Below, in pieces: positions 1 to 10,876 of a DNA stretch of 64,000 nt (positions within the stretch are counted from its first letter, which is position 1; each line of letters begins with the position of its first letter). Below the pieces are notes generated by a model. That model saw only the letters and a list, made by a program, of their open reading frames with translations, had not been told where the DNA came from and did no database searches. Made by a program: the position numbers and the translations under genes. The stretch spans positions 82,202,364 through 82,266,363 of the forward strand of contig NC_067196.1 in the NCBI RefSeq assembly GCF_000699445.3. The letters are read 5' to 3'. The stretch is from Schistosoma haematobium. Its lineage: Eukaryota; Platyhelminthes; Trematoda; Strigeidida; Schistosomatidae.

Positions 1-1065
1 AAATAGTTTTTAATATTATTTGTATTTATCTTGTCAATTTTTCACTGTATGTACATTCATCATTAAATGACTGTACGTGTTGTTTTAGTCATTGACCTTG
101 AAGACACTCCGTTGAGCTACTACATAGCGTGACATATTCGTGCTGGTTAACAAATACATTACTACTCACGCATTCCTCGTTCTATCTTCATTTGTGATTG
201 AGTTAATGGAAGTTTAAATCAAATACTATCTACATTTATAGACTATAATCGGAATATATCACATCCTACGTTGGACTATATCGCTAGAGAGTTCACCAAC
301 CTGCTCAGAGTCATCAAGCATTTATAATTGTGGATTTACATTACTGGACTTAATCAGAACACGCAACGTTTGGGCAATTTAAGTAACGTCCTTAATTATT
401 ATTGTATTTGTAACATTTAACTTGTATATATTAATATTACTATTGATTGTTATTAACTTTGTTGATACCTTTTGCGTTTATATATTGTCTGGTCCACCAC
501 AATATTGAATTGTGGTGCTTCACACTTAGTTTACAGTAACGATAATTTTTAAAGAGCTGTGAAGAGGAAAAAAGGAACGGAGAAAATGTGAGCCAAGTTC
601 GGAAGGCGCAAATGTGTAATACCAAGTGATCAACACTTGAAACCTACTATCAGAAATGGTTGCCACGAAACTAGAGAGCAACGAGAAGTCAAGTAATAAT
701 CATACATGCTCAAAAAGTTCAGAGAGGGGATTTTAAAGCCTACATGCCTTGTTCATCTTGCGGACAATTAAAAGAATACGCAAAACATACGACAGAAAAG
801 TACCCAATCTATTCGTATTACTAACAGCGACAGCTTTTTTCTTTCTGCAAAAATGTGTATATAGTTAGGTTAATTTTGCACGTTTACCTGTCTGATCATA
901 TTTCTTCTTTTCTCATAATTATGAATTAATGAATTTTTGATTGCTTTCATTCGTTATTTTAAGAGCTTTTCCTCTTGCGAAAATAACAAGAAACTCGCAG
1001 TTTTTCTTCATTTTAATCGCAAGACGTTATTGTTATATCCTGACGAGAATAACGGACGCTAACAG
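1..1065. other. AT-rich stretch without a recognisable gene
   Basis: I see no coding region, RNA gene or recognisable repeat. The short open frame on the minus strand at 440-625 has no family features and looks like a chance ORF. Confidence 0.5.
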
Positions 1066-3425
1066 TTGGGATCTATTTATGAACGAATTTATTATATTCA
1101 GAATTTAATATCGGGCACACATCAAATACAAAAGAATCATCAGATCATGCGAACACCACAGATGAACAAGAAGACAGCAGTTAACAACAGTCGAACAAGA
1201 TCAGAGAAATTCAAAGCACAAACTGAATACATAAGCGTAGACAAGAAAAACAAGAAGAGCATTAGGGCAGACAAGCAGAAATACGTCGAACATCTACTAG
1301 TGACAGAGGAAAAGGCTGCAAGAGAACGAAATATCAAACAAACACATGACACAGCGACGAAACTGGCAAGGAAATATAGTGAACAAGAAAGACCAGTCAA
1401 CGACAAAGAAGACAATCCATTCACTAATATTAAAGGACAGAGTAACATCTGGGCTACCTGTTACTGCCATCCAGACATTTCAACAGGTCATCTATTCTGT
1501 TTGTTTTAGTAAATCATGTTGACCATTAATCGCACAACCTATTCAGGCGCGTTTCTGAAATGTGTACAACCTGACGTTTTTTGCCGTGCCAATATGTAGC
1601 GAAAAGTATGTACATTATTTCGATGTTGAGTTACAGGACTGCTAACATCTACCGTCAGTATCGACCAAGAAGGAAGAAACGGAAACTTGTTGAAACACTT
1701 TGTGCTGAGAATTCTCGATTGTACCAAAAACAAAATATCGGACAAGCCTTGTAATAAAAAATAGGAGAGAAATCAATGGTAGTGTGTAGGGAAAATTTGG
1801 AAGAAAGAACATGTACCGACAGACTGAGAAGAAGGATACCTCGTCAAAATACCAGAAAAAGGAAATTTCAGCGAATGTGAGAACTACAGAGGCATCAAAC
1901 CATTGTCAGTACCAGGAAAGGTTTTCAATAGAGTGTTGCTAAACCGGATCAAAGAAATAGTAGACGTCTAGTCTCCAGGTCAACAGACGGGACTTCATAA
2001 CGACCGGTCGTACACACACCAAATCGTGACACAAAGGATCATCGTTGGACAATGCAACTCGTCACTATGCACAAACTTTTGTGATTATGAGAAAGCCCTT
2101 GACCCTGTGGATAGAAGAACATTTTGTAAACCTCTTCGATACTGTTGTGAGGAACTGGGAAAATCATCAACGTCATGCGAAATTCATACGATGGACTTCA
2201 CCGCAAACTCATGAATGAAGGACAGATGACAGAGGCATTTCATGTAAGCACCGGATTCACACAAGGCTTCTTACTCGTCCCCTTCCTCTTTCTTCTTTTG
2301 GTTGACTGGATTTTGAAGGCCTCGACATCGGAGGGAAAGCGCGGAATACAATGGACTGCTCGGAATCAATTAGAAGATCTGGACTTCCTAGATGACCTGG
2401 CCCTTCCATCCCATACACATCAGCAAGTGCAGGTGAAGACACCTAGTGTAGCAGCAGCTCTGCATCAGTAGAATTCAACATACACAAGGGAAAAACCAAG
2501 ATCCTCAAATTCAACATAGAGAACATCAGTTCGATCGCACTTGCTGGAGAAACTCTGAAACAGATGGAATCTTCCGCTTACCTGGCCAGCACGCTAGGGC
2601 AAAACAAAGATTCAAGGATTCCAGTTAACTGCCTATAATCAAATGATATAAAATCGTAATCACAAATTAAATTAGATGCGTATGATTTGTAAAACTAGGG
2701 CCGCATTCCTAAAGTAGAGGAACATATGGAACTCAAAACAACTGTTGGCCAATATCAAAGGATCTTTAATGCGAACGTCGAAACAGTCTCAATGTACGGA
2801 GCTGAAACTTCAAGGACTACTACTGTTGAATTATAGTCTACTTCGTTATTAGTACTGCTTTAATAATAGACTTAATCCTAAAGTTGTAGATTTGTCATGA
2901 TGTAACTGCCTAATCTATAAGATCTTACGTGGATGTCACATCATTATCTACCCTGACTCATTCGCATTGTAACAATCATTATCATATGACGAAGAACACA
3001 TTTCGAATAGGTAGGACCACACCTGCAAAGCCGAGCAACGCCATTTGATCAACTCGAACTAATTGAGTTAATTCTTCTCGCCTTCTCCATTGTTGGGTTT
3101 TTCTCCGCGGTAAATGTTGAGTATCTATTTTCTCAATTGTCTCTTCTTCAGGTCTGGAGATTGTGTATTTAGGGCCCAATAGCACTACACTACAACCATA
3201 TTGAAAAAATATAAGTATTTACCAATAAATATTTACACAAAATATTGAGTGTCCGTTGACCGATACCATCAGCAACAACCTACTGTGGGAGAGGACTAAC
3301 CACCTTTCAAGTGAAGATGAAATTAGAAAAAGAATTTGGAGATGGATATGACATACACTGAAGAGATCATCAGCCTGCATCACGAGGTAAGCGGTAACTT
3401 GAAATCCTGAGTGGACACTGTTCAG
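1066..3425 (+). mobile_element. Decayed RTE-like (SR2-type) LINE, copy I, split by a solo LTR
   Basis: This is the remains of an endonuclease-reverse transcriptase polyprotein. Frame pieces at 1141-1450 match the Lys/Glu-rich linker before the RT. Pieces at 1830-2640 carry the RT blocks (ENYRGIK, PGKVFNRVLLNR, a degenerate TGFTQGF.LVPFLF block, and LDFLDDLAL at the YADD position). Pieces at 2690-2823 and 3194-3425 carry the C-terminal tail ([18 protein letters not shown]). Stops and frameshifts are frequent, so it is dead. The same protein family is seen in copies II (13326-16155), III (49340-51296) and IV (51868-52970). The endonuclease half is absent, consistent with 5' truncation. The name SR2 is from memory of schistosome RTE elements. 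Confidence 0.8.
2824..3189. repeat. Solo LTR-like insertion (family C, 366 bp) with TSD CTAC
   Basis: It starts TGTTGAATTATAG and ends AGCACTACA, the TG...CA ends of an LTR. CTAC lies on both sides (2820-2823 and 3190-3193). Removing the insert and one CTAC restores an uninterrupted Thr-rich stretch of the surrounding RTE reading frame, so both edges are exact. Longer relatives are at 24283-24697, 24831-25244 and 28043-31054; this copy lacks about 50 internal bases. The parent element is not recognisable. A MITE or SINE origin is less likely given the TG/CA ends and 4-bp duplication. Confidence 0.7.
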
Positions 3426-3599
3426 CGAATGGTGTAAATCTTCTTATTCGTTGTACGCTTGGCTTCAAGGATCCTGTAGTTAAAAGCCAATGTTTCTGCA
3501 TATCAGTTTCTCACTAACAGTATGTGACATGTGTTTTTGGTGAACAGTTATGAAACTTTATACTTTGTGCTTTCTGAGTGACCCTGGCATCACACTGTG

Positions 3600-4690
3600 T
3601 TTGTCTTCCTGTTCTTATTCTGCAGCCAAAAGAGCATACTCTCCATTAGGGATTCTTTCGAGAAAATTAGTTAGCTGAATTTCAGAAACACAAACAGTTC
3701 TGTGTCTGTGAACATTTTGAAGTGTCCTTATAAATCCTCTGTTGTGGAAAACAAGAAAAGTTAGGGTGCATCAGATGAAAATTTGCTTTTAATAACTTGA
3801 AAACTCTAATCAAGGTCATTCTGGTACTTCAATACGACAACGGGGATCAGTTTACTTTGGTCAGTCGAGAATCATACGGGAGCCTCGTTATTTCGGTAAT
3901 CAGCTTATTTGAGGTCCTTTGAACCATCTCCAAAAGCTCGCTGTTTTTTAGACAGGGTCTAGCCACTTTTATGCAGTAATCTGGTCTAGGACGCCCGAAT
4001 GATGTATACAAAGTCAAAACAGTCTTGTCGAAGACATGGCTAAAGGCCTTACGTATTGACCATAGGGTTCAAAAACCTTTGGTAACTATCACGCGGCAGT
4101 GTGCATCAGTTTTGTAGACAGGACATACTATAGCATTCTTCCAGTCTTTTGGCAATTGGCCTTCGGCTACAGATGGAATAAAACATGCTTAAGGGATTCA
4201 CGACAAAAGTTGCTGATTCCTTTAGTAACCTAGGATGTATTTCATCGGATCCTACGTATCTGCCTGTATTAAGCTTATTAAGCAGACCAAAGACGTCAAA
4301 TTATTTAGTGGTCGTAGTGTTCAGAGGGTGAGAAGGGGTTTTTATGAACTGGAGTGGAGAGCATCCCTACGGTACGCACATCGCCAAAGTAATATGAAAT
4401 CACCTGAACTTTACCACATTCGTCCCCCACTAACGATAAAGTACTACTGTCTCCCTATAGTGCTGGAATTTATTCTCTTCTCTCATTCCTTTGGTTGATG
4501 CATAAATACATGCGTTTATGGTATTCTACATAACATTTCCTGAACTTGTGGAGGCTTAAATTTATCAAGCTTATTGATACTGAGATTTCTTCTCGTCAGT
4601 ACCCAGTGACCTAAAACGTTTCCAACTTCTTTTCTTCCTGTGGAGAGGGGTGCGCATCTTTTTACTAAATCACAGCAGGGAGAGTGTCGG
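3600..4690 (-). mobile_element. CR1-like LINE fragment with internal deletion
   Basis: On the minus strand this aligns by eye with the CR1-like LINE at 28206-30796. The part 3640-4109 matches the C-terminal RT region near 28380-28812, and 4110-4690 matches the RT N-terminus and linker near 29560-30160. About 745 bp of the RT core, including the YADD block, is missing at 4109/4110. Many stops are present. Its 5' side ends where the LTR at 4694 begins, suggesting a later insertion there. Confidence 0.7.
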
Positions 4691-4693
4691 GTC

Positions 4694-4995
4694 TGTTGCG
4701 GTAATAAATCCCCAAAATCAGTAAGTCGATAAGTCCTCGACTTTTGATGCTGACTGCATTAGTCTTAATAGACTCACCCAGCTGAGAGTACTTGATTCCG
4801 CACCCGCATCAGATCACGAGTGAGTAGTCCATGCTTCACATCCCCTACAACCTCTAGACAGCTTAGATTGATCACTTCTCGATATATCTTCTAACCTCTT
4901 TGTTTCTGACTTTTGTTTGTCTGGGTTGGCACATTGCGATAATAGGTGTTACTGGTTAAAGTATTGTCAAACTCCAAACACTTGTGGCATCTTCA
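4694..4995 (+). repeat. Decayed 5' LTR, family B
   Basis: Collinear blocks are shared with the element B LTR. They include GGGGATTTAT near the start, CGTGATCTGRTGCGG in the middle (antisense here) and the motif AGGTGTTACTGGT near the end. Confidence 0.7.
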
Positions 4996-6110
4996 GTTGT
5001 GAACCAGAAGTGATCTGTTGCATTTATTTCCAAACTGCGGGTCTGTTCCACTTTGAAACTTTATATACCAATTTTTTACTTTGATCTTTACATATTGTGA
5101 TATTTTTTCATATTTCTGGATATTCATTCCTCGTTCATTGCTATACTTTGTGTTCATCATGATCGCACAGAGATCTAAATTATTTAGGATCAAGACTCTT
5201 TCGCCAACCTCAGTTCAGCTATCGCCATTTCGGCCCGACTACATCGAAGCTCGGTTCTACGACGCAAAAGCTGACTTCCACGAACATGACGTGTCAGACC
5301 CATATGCACAATACGTCGTCGAAACTGACGCAGAATTTGGCCTTCTTCCAGCGAGTTCCAACGACCTGCTGCATGAACCGACTTTATACTTACAGGCGGC
5401 AAACGGAAAACGTACAGCCACACATGGTAAACGGTAAGTCTACAATATATATCCGGCAATGTCATATATCTCATCACGACTTCAGGACAACTTGTATTCT
5501 TGAAAGCGCACTGACTCTCTACCGAAAAGCTGAAGTTGGCTAAATCTGAATCCTATCACAAGATAGATTTTGGGATCATTCGGTCAGCCTACGAGAATCT
5601 CCCTTGCATATGGTCCCTAAGAATACAGGGACGACTGGCGTTCACCTGGTGACTATCGGCGGCTGAGTGTGAAAACCATTCCTGATCGTTACCTGTAGCA
5701 TCACACTAACGTTTCAACAGCTACCTCGAGAGGTACGAATGCTTTTTCGAAAATCGGCTTAGTTAAGACATATAACCGAATTCCCATGGCTGTTGACGAC
5801 ATTTCTAAAACAGCTATCATCACACCTTTCGGTATCTGCGAATCTTCGAGCATGCTTCTCGGCTCAAGAAATGCTGCACATGATTTCCACAGATCCACCA
5901 CTGACGTATTTCGAATTCTTAACTTCGTATGTGTGTATGTTGATGATTTCTTGGTTGCAAGTTTGGACAGAGAATCTCATCTCCAGCATCTGGACCATGT
6001 CTTAAAACGACTACGAAAACACCGGCAACCTAAATTTTCTAAAGGTCTGTATGTATCAGCCTCTACGTAATGACGTCGTCGAAGACATTGTGCTCGATTC
6101 CACAACTTTA
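4694..6110 (+). mobile_element. Decayed Gypsy/CsRn1-like LTR element, relative of element B
   Basis: A 5' LTR-like segment at 4694-4995 matches the LTR of element B in order (start TGTTGCGGTAATAAATCCCC, end ...TTGTGGCATCTTCA). A degraded primer-site region follows at 4996-5018, where GAAGTGATCTG parallels the GACGTGATCTGG of B. Then come a Gag N-terminus (5159-5300, RIKTLSPTSVQLSPF), fused by an internal deletion to protease-flank sequence (NDLLHEPTLYLQAANGK), and RT pieces at 5520-6070 including VDDFLVAS. Frames are broken throughout. No 3' LTR is seen; the 3' side ends at the RTE LINE tail near 6110. Confidence 0.75.
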
Positions 6111-6117
6111 ATGACTT

Positions 6118-6428
6118 TTCCTCTTTAATTACTTACTTTCTTACGCCTGTTACTCCTCGTAAAGGGGTATAGGCTGCTCACCAGCATTCTCCATCCAACC
6201 CTGTCCTGGGCAATCTTTTCCAGCTCTTTTAGGCTGTTATTCACCTTTTTCATGTCGGATTCTATTTCCCGACGTAATGTGTTCTTTGAGCTTCCACTTT
6301 TCTTCAGCCATTCAAGATCCCAAGTTAGGGCTTGCCTTGTGATGCAGTTTGACGATTTGCGTAATGTATGTCCTATCCATTTCCATCGTCTTTTCCTAAT
6401 TTCCTCTTCAGCTGAAAGTTGGTTTGTT
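6118..6428 (-). mobile_element. 3' end of RTE-like LINE copy II, cut off by element A
   Basis: On the minus strand this encodes the last part of the RTE-like protein ([30 protein letters not shown]). It ends in a short GTAA-type tail near 6115, like the longer GTAA-repeat tail of copy III at 51270-51296. The rest of this LINE continues at 13326 beyond element A. Deleting element A and one TGTT rejoins the coding sequence. Confidence 0.8.
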
Positions 6429-6695
6429 TGTAACAGCTTAGGTTGGTTGGTTAAGAGTTGACTTCAAACAACCAAGCATATGCCAAAACAGTATTGTTCA
6501 AGTATTCATTCACTTCCTTGTTTTGTATAAGCGTTATATTCCCTATTATCTTATATTGAATGTTGAGAGCCTTTGTTTGTCTGAACAGATAATCTCACGC
6601 TCCACTGTGACTGCGCTAAGATCGAAATAAAGACCTATTCACTACTTGTCTGGTTTCTTCTATCAATAGCACGAGGGTTACCTATAGACACGAAA
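6429..6695 (+). repeat. 5' LTR of element A
   Basis: It runs TGTAACAGC to CACGAAA. A polyadenylation signal AATAAA lies at 6626-6631. It differs from the 3' LTR by T/C in GAGTTGAC(T/C)TC and A/G in GGGTT(A/G)CC, which implies a recent insertion. Confidence 0.92.
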
Positions 6696-6696
6696 T

Positions 6697-6706
6697 TGGT
6701 GAGCCC
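6697..6706 (+). promoter_or_regulatory. Primer-binding site, tRNA-Trp-like
   Basis: TGGTGAGCCC starts one base after the LTR. It differs by one base from TGGTGACCCC, the complement of the tRNA-Trp 3' end; the match fades after that. Trp priming is known for the CsRn1 group. Confidence 0.6.
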
Positions 6707-6903
6707 TTTTGAACACAAATTTAACCTCATTTTTGTTATTAATATTATATTTTTTGTACTCAATCGTAAAAGTAGACCTGATTATCCGTAAACTAAGTTG
6801 GATATATAAATAGTTTTTTCTTTTTTTTAATTACCTTAAGTTATTCGTGTTATAGAAACCATTTTTTCGTGCTAACTTTATTGCTACATTTGTCACATAC
6901 CTC

Positions 6904-7749
6904 ATGTCAGACTCAATAGAAACCCATAATCTGGATGATTTGTCACCAGTGGAGATAGACACTGTTATGACTACGAAATCCCGACTTCCAGAATTTGATC
7001 GTAGTGATCCTGAGTTGTGGTTTGCTCAACTAGAGCATTATTTCACGAGACACAATATCAAATCTGAAGGGATTCGCTATAGAGATTTGTGTTCTATCCT
7101 TCCTCCTTCAGTCGCCAAAGAAGTCCGTGACTTGATTTTAGATCCACCATCACCACAACCATACACCATCTTAAGACGAGAGATAATAAACCGTTTATCA
7201 TTATCAGATAGTCAAAGAATTCAAAGACTTTTTCAAGGTGAAACACTAGGTGATCGGTCGCTGTCACAGTTTTTACGTCACCTCCAAGTCTTAGTGGGTG
7301 ATAACACAGTGGGTGAAGCAGTCCTAAAACAAGGATGGATACAAGCTCTACCATGCTACGTCCAACACTGTTTGGATGCACAAGATCCTGAAACCTCATT
7401 ATCTCATTTAGCGCGTATAGCCGACAGAATAATGGAAAGAGGTCCTCCAACTGGATCAGGCACAATAAATCGCACACAAAAAGTAGAATCAGCAAAAGAC
7501 CCCGTAATAGAAGGACTCATTGCGAGTGTTAAGAGTCTCACTGAGGCTGTCACCAGAATGCAAATGGGTCATAGAAACAGGAGCAGGTCACCACAACGAC
7601 CACGAGCCAAGTCACAAAACAGGTCACAAATGTCCAGACAATCTGGGCAGTTTTGTTGGTACCACTGGAAGTTTGGTGTCAACTCAACCAAGTGCATGCA
7701 ACCATGCGCCTGGCCTAAGCATAATCCTAAGGCAGCGGGAAACGAGTAA
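6904..7749 (+). CDS. gag: Gag of LTR element A
   Basis: This 281-aa protein would form the cytoplasmic particle that packages element RNA. It opens [11 protein letters not shown] conserved stretch [19 protein letters not shown] (about residues 30-48) parallels [18 protein letters not shown] of element B Gag. The middle is helical, and the C-terminal third is Arg/Ser-rich and basic, as expected for nucleic-acid binding. The single knuckle CWYHWKFG...KCMQPC (residues 251-268) has spacing C-x2-H-x9-C-x3-C rather than the retroviral CCHC, the arrangement I recall as typical of CsRn1-type Gag. The frame is fully open from the first Met after the primer site. It ends in TAA at 7747-7749, twelve bases into the region that pol reads in the -1 frame. 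Confidence 0.88.
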   Translation: MSDSIETHNLDDLSPVEIDTVMTTKSRLPEFDRSDPELWFAQLEHYFTRHNIKSEGIRYRDLCSILPPSVAKEVRDLILDPPSPQPYTILRREIINRLSLSDSQRIQRLFQGETLGDRSLSQFLRHLQVLVGDNTVGEAVLKQGWIQALPCYVQHCLDAQDPETSLSHLARIADRIMERGPPTGSGTINRTQKVESAKDPVIEGLIASVKSLTEAVTRMQMGHRNRSRSPQRPRAKSQNRSQMSRQSGQFCWYHWKFGVNSTKCMQPCAWPKHNPKAAGNE

Positions 7750-7781
7750 CCCCTCCCCAGGTCGCGACGACTGAGGAGGGG
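7737..7781 (+). promoter_or_regulatory. -1 ribosomal frameshift signal of element A
   Basis: The slippery heptamer GGGAAAC (7737-7743) is phased G GGA AAC in the gag frame. A 6-nt spacer GAGTAA contains the gag stop. A hairpin follows: CCCCTCC (7750-7756) pairs with GGAGGGG (7775-7781), extended inside by CAG/CTG after a mismatch. The pol frame is open from 7731, so a -1 shift here joins gag to pol. Element B has the same design. Confidence 0.85.
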
Positions 7782-10700
7782 CGCCTAAACAGTCGCTTGT
7801 TTTATGTTAGAGACAGAAACTCTGGCTTGAATTTCTTGGTGGATACTGGCGCTGCTCTTAGCATCATCCCTCAAAATAAAACTGAGATTAGTCGAGAAAC
7901 ATCATCAATTACACTTCAAGCTGTAAATAAAACTAAAATTGCGACATTTGGGCAGAAAAATTTAACCCTAGATTTGGGGTTCAGGAGGCAATTCCCTTGG
8001 GTTTTCACGGTAGCCGACTTAGATCTGGCAATACTGGGGATGGACTTTCTAGAGAGATACGAATTTCTAGTTGACACCAAGAAACGGCGATTAACACTAA
8101 AAGAAACTTCGTATTACACAAAAGGCAAAGAAAGTCACATCAGCTCTCTTAACTTGATTCAAACTCCCCCAGTAACAACAGCGAAATTCCAAGATATACT
8201 CGCGGAATTTCCAAACTTAACTAAACCAAACCCACAGCCTTCTAAAGACAAACTAAAAGTAAGTCACACTATCAAAACCGAATGTGCACCGGTTTTTGCA
8301 AAACCCAGGAGACTAGCACCAGATAAGCTCAAAATCGCTAGGGCCGAGTTTGATTATATGCTACAATTGGGTATTATCCGTCCCTCTGATAGTCAATGGG
8401 CATCCCCTTTGCATATGGTCCCAAAGAAGAATGAAGGTGACTGGCGACCGTGCGGGGATTACAGAGCCCTAAACCGTCAAACCGTACCAGATAGGTACCC
8501 AATACCGCATATCCAAGATTTCACAAACGGTTTACAGGGTATGAACATATTCACTAAAATTGATTTAGTCAGGGCATATCACAGTATCCCGGTGGCTGAT
8601 GAAGATATTCCCAAGACAGCTATTACTACACCCTTTGGCTTATTCGAGTTTGTACGCATGCCATTCGGCCTGAGAAATGCGGCACAGACATTTCAAAGAT
8701 TCATAGATAACCTACTTCGAGATATGCCATTTGCGCAGGGGTATATAGACGACTTGTTAATTGCCAGCCCCGATTTGCAATCACACGAACAGCATGTACA
8801 AGCAGTGTTGAAAAGACTGGATGAACATCGAATAAACATACATCAAAGTAAGTGTGTTTTCGGTGTTCAAACTTTAGAATTTCTCGGTCACACAATAAGC
8901 CCAGAAGGGATTAAACCTATCAAAAAAGAAGTGGATACCATCAAACAATACCCCATACCTAGTTCTCTAACACAACTGAGAAGTTTTCTAGGTCTAATTA
9001 ACTTTTATCGCAGATTCATATCAGGTTGTGCACAATTAATGCAACCTTTGACAGATTCACTTAAAGGAAAACCAAAAGAATTCAAACTGTCTTCTGACGC
9101 CATCGAAGCTATTAAACAGCTTAAAGATAAACTGGCTCAAGCAACTACGTTGATATATCCGAATTCTCTTTCCCCACTTGCTTTGATGGTGGATGCTTCA
9201 GATAAAGCAGTAGGCGGTACCCTTAACCAACCGGTTAAAAACGCCTGGAAACCAATTGCTTTCTTCTCGAAAAGACTCGTTCCAGCCGAAACAAGGTATT
9301 CTACCTTCGGGCGAGAACTTCTTGCAATCTACCTGACCATTAAACACTTCCGACACATGTTAGAAGGTAGGGAATTTATAGTCTTTACGGATCACAAACC
9401 ACTGACGAATGCATTAAAAGCGAGAGCCGATAAATACTCACCTCGAGAAGTCCGACACCTTGACTATATATCACAGTTCACAAGCGATATCCGACATGTC
9501 AAAGGTCAGGACAATCAGGCGGCAGATGCTTTATCCAGACTAGAAATGAACGTGCTACAGCAGTCTACAGTAAACTTCGAAACGTTGAGACACGAACAAG
9601 AGCAGGACCTAGAATTACAAAACCTACTTAAAACAAACAATTCAAGTCTTAATTTAAAACAATTCCCATCACCTATCGATGGTATTCTAATTTATTGTGA
9701 CACGACCAAGGCAATGCCGCGACCTTTCGTTCCCAAAAATATGCGAAAGTTGATATATAATAACTTTCATTCTTTGTCTCATCCTGGCGCAAAAGCTTCA
9801 ACAAAACTAATCAATGCCAGATATATATGGCCGAATTTACAGAAGGATGTACACAAATGGGTTAGAGAGTGTTCAGCATGCCAACAATCAAAGATTAATC
9901 GTCACACAAATTCACCCATAGGTGTTTTCTCGCAACCAGATGCACGTTTTGCCCATGTGCATATCGACTTGGTAGGTCCTTTACCTCGTTCAAACGGTTT
10001 TAATTATCTTTTTACATGCATAGATCGATTTACCAGATTCCCTATAGCCATCCCGATAGCGACATCACAGCGGAAACAGTAGCCAAAGTTTTCATGCAGA
10101 ACTGGGTAACCATTTTTGGTACACCCATAACGACTGATAGAGGAGCGCAATTCGAATCCGAACTATTTAATAACTTGGCTAAACTTCTAGGCTCCAATAG
10201 GATACGCTGCACTGCATATCATCCTCAGGCTAATGGGATGGTAGAACGTTTTCACCGTCAGCTAAAAACCGCCCTTATATCTCACTCAAACCCCAATCAG
10301 TGGACAGAATTCCTACCGTTAGTTATGTTGGGAATACGAACATCTGTCAAAACTGACGCACAGTGTTCAGCTGCGGAACTGGTTTTCGGAACAACTCTGA
10401 GACTACCAGGTGAATTTATTAACCCTAATACTAACAGTCAAAAACTTAATTTAGAAAATTATGTAGATCAACTACGGGACCACATGTCTAAAATTAAGCC
10501 GATTAATACTCGTGAACAATCGCGCGCCGTATATATACCTAAAGACCTAAGCAATTGCACGCACGTCTGGATAAGATGTGACAAAATAAAAGCACCACTC
10601 AGTCCTCCATTTGAAGGTCCTTTCAAAGTCATCTCAAGAAAATCTAAATATTTCGTGATAGAAAAACATGGAAACATCGACACAGTAAGTATTGATAGGC

Positions 10701-10876
10701 TAAAGCCGGCTTATCTAGATCATGAACCACCATACGTGTTGTTAGATCGTTTAACTGACAAATCCATTACGGAATCGAAATGTAAAGATAATAAATCTTT
10801 ACAAATGACTAAAACGGTTCGCTGGGCACATCCAATTAGTCAGTCAAGGATGTTGACAGTTTCGGCTGCAGGATAA
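7737..10876 (+). pseudogene. pol: Pol of LTR element A, one frameshift in integrase
   Basis: Reads as a -1 frameshift extension of Gag. Protease comes first ([13 protein letters not shown], active-site DTG at 7842-7850). RT follows with the YIDD catalytic block at 8742-8753, then RNase H (DASD..., [10 protein letters not shown]). Integrase follows with an HHCC zinc region around 9770-9890 ([14 protein letters not shown]) and core motifs HIDLVG near 9960, TTDRG near 10130 and [10 protein letters not shown] near 10240. The frame is open to about 10058, where a net 1-nt loss shifts it; translation in that frame stops at 10080-10082, while homology resumes in another frame and runs to 10876. That break lies between the first and second catalytic Asp of integrase. 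No other lesion is visible. Confidence 0.88.
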
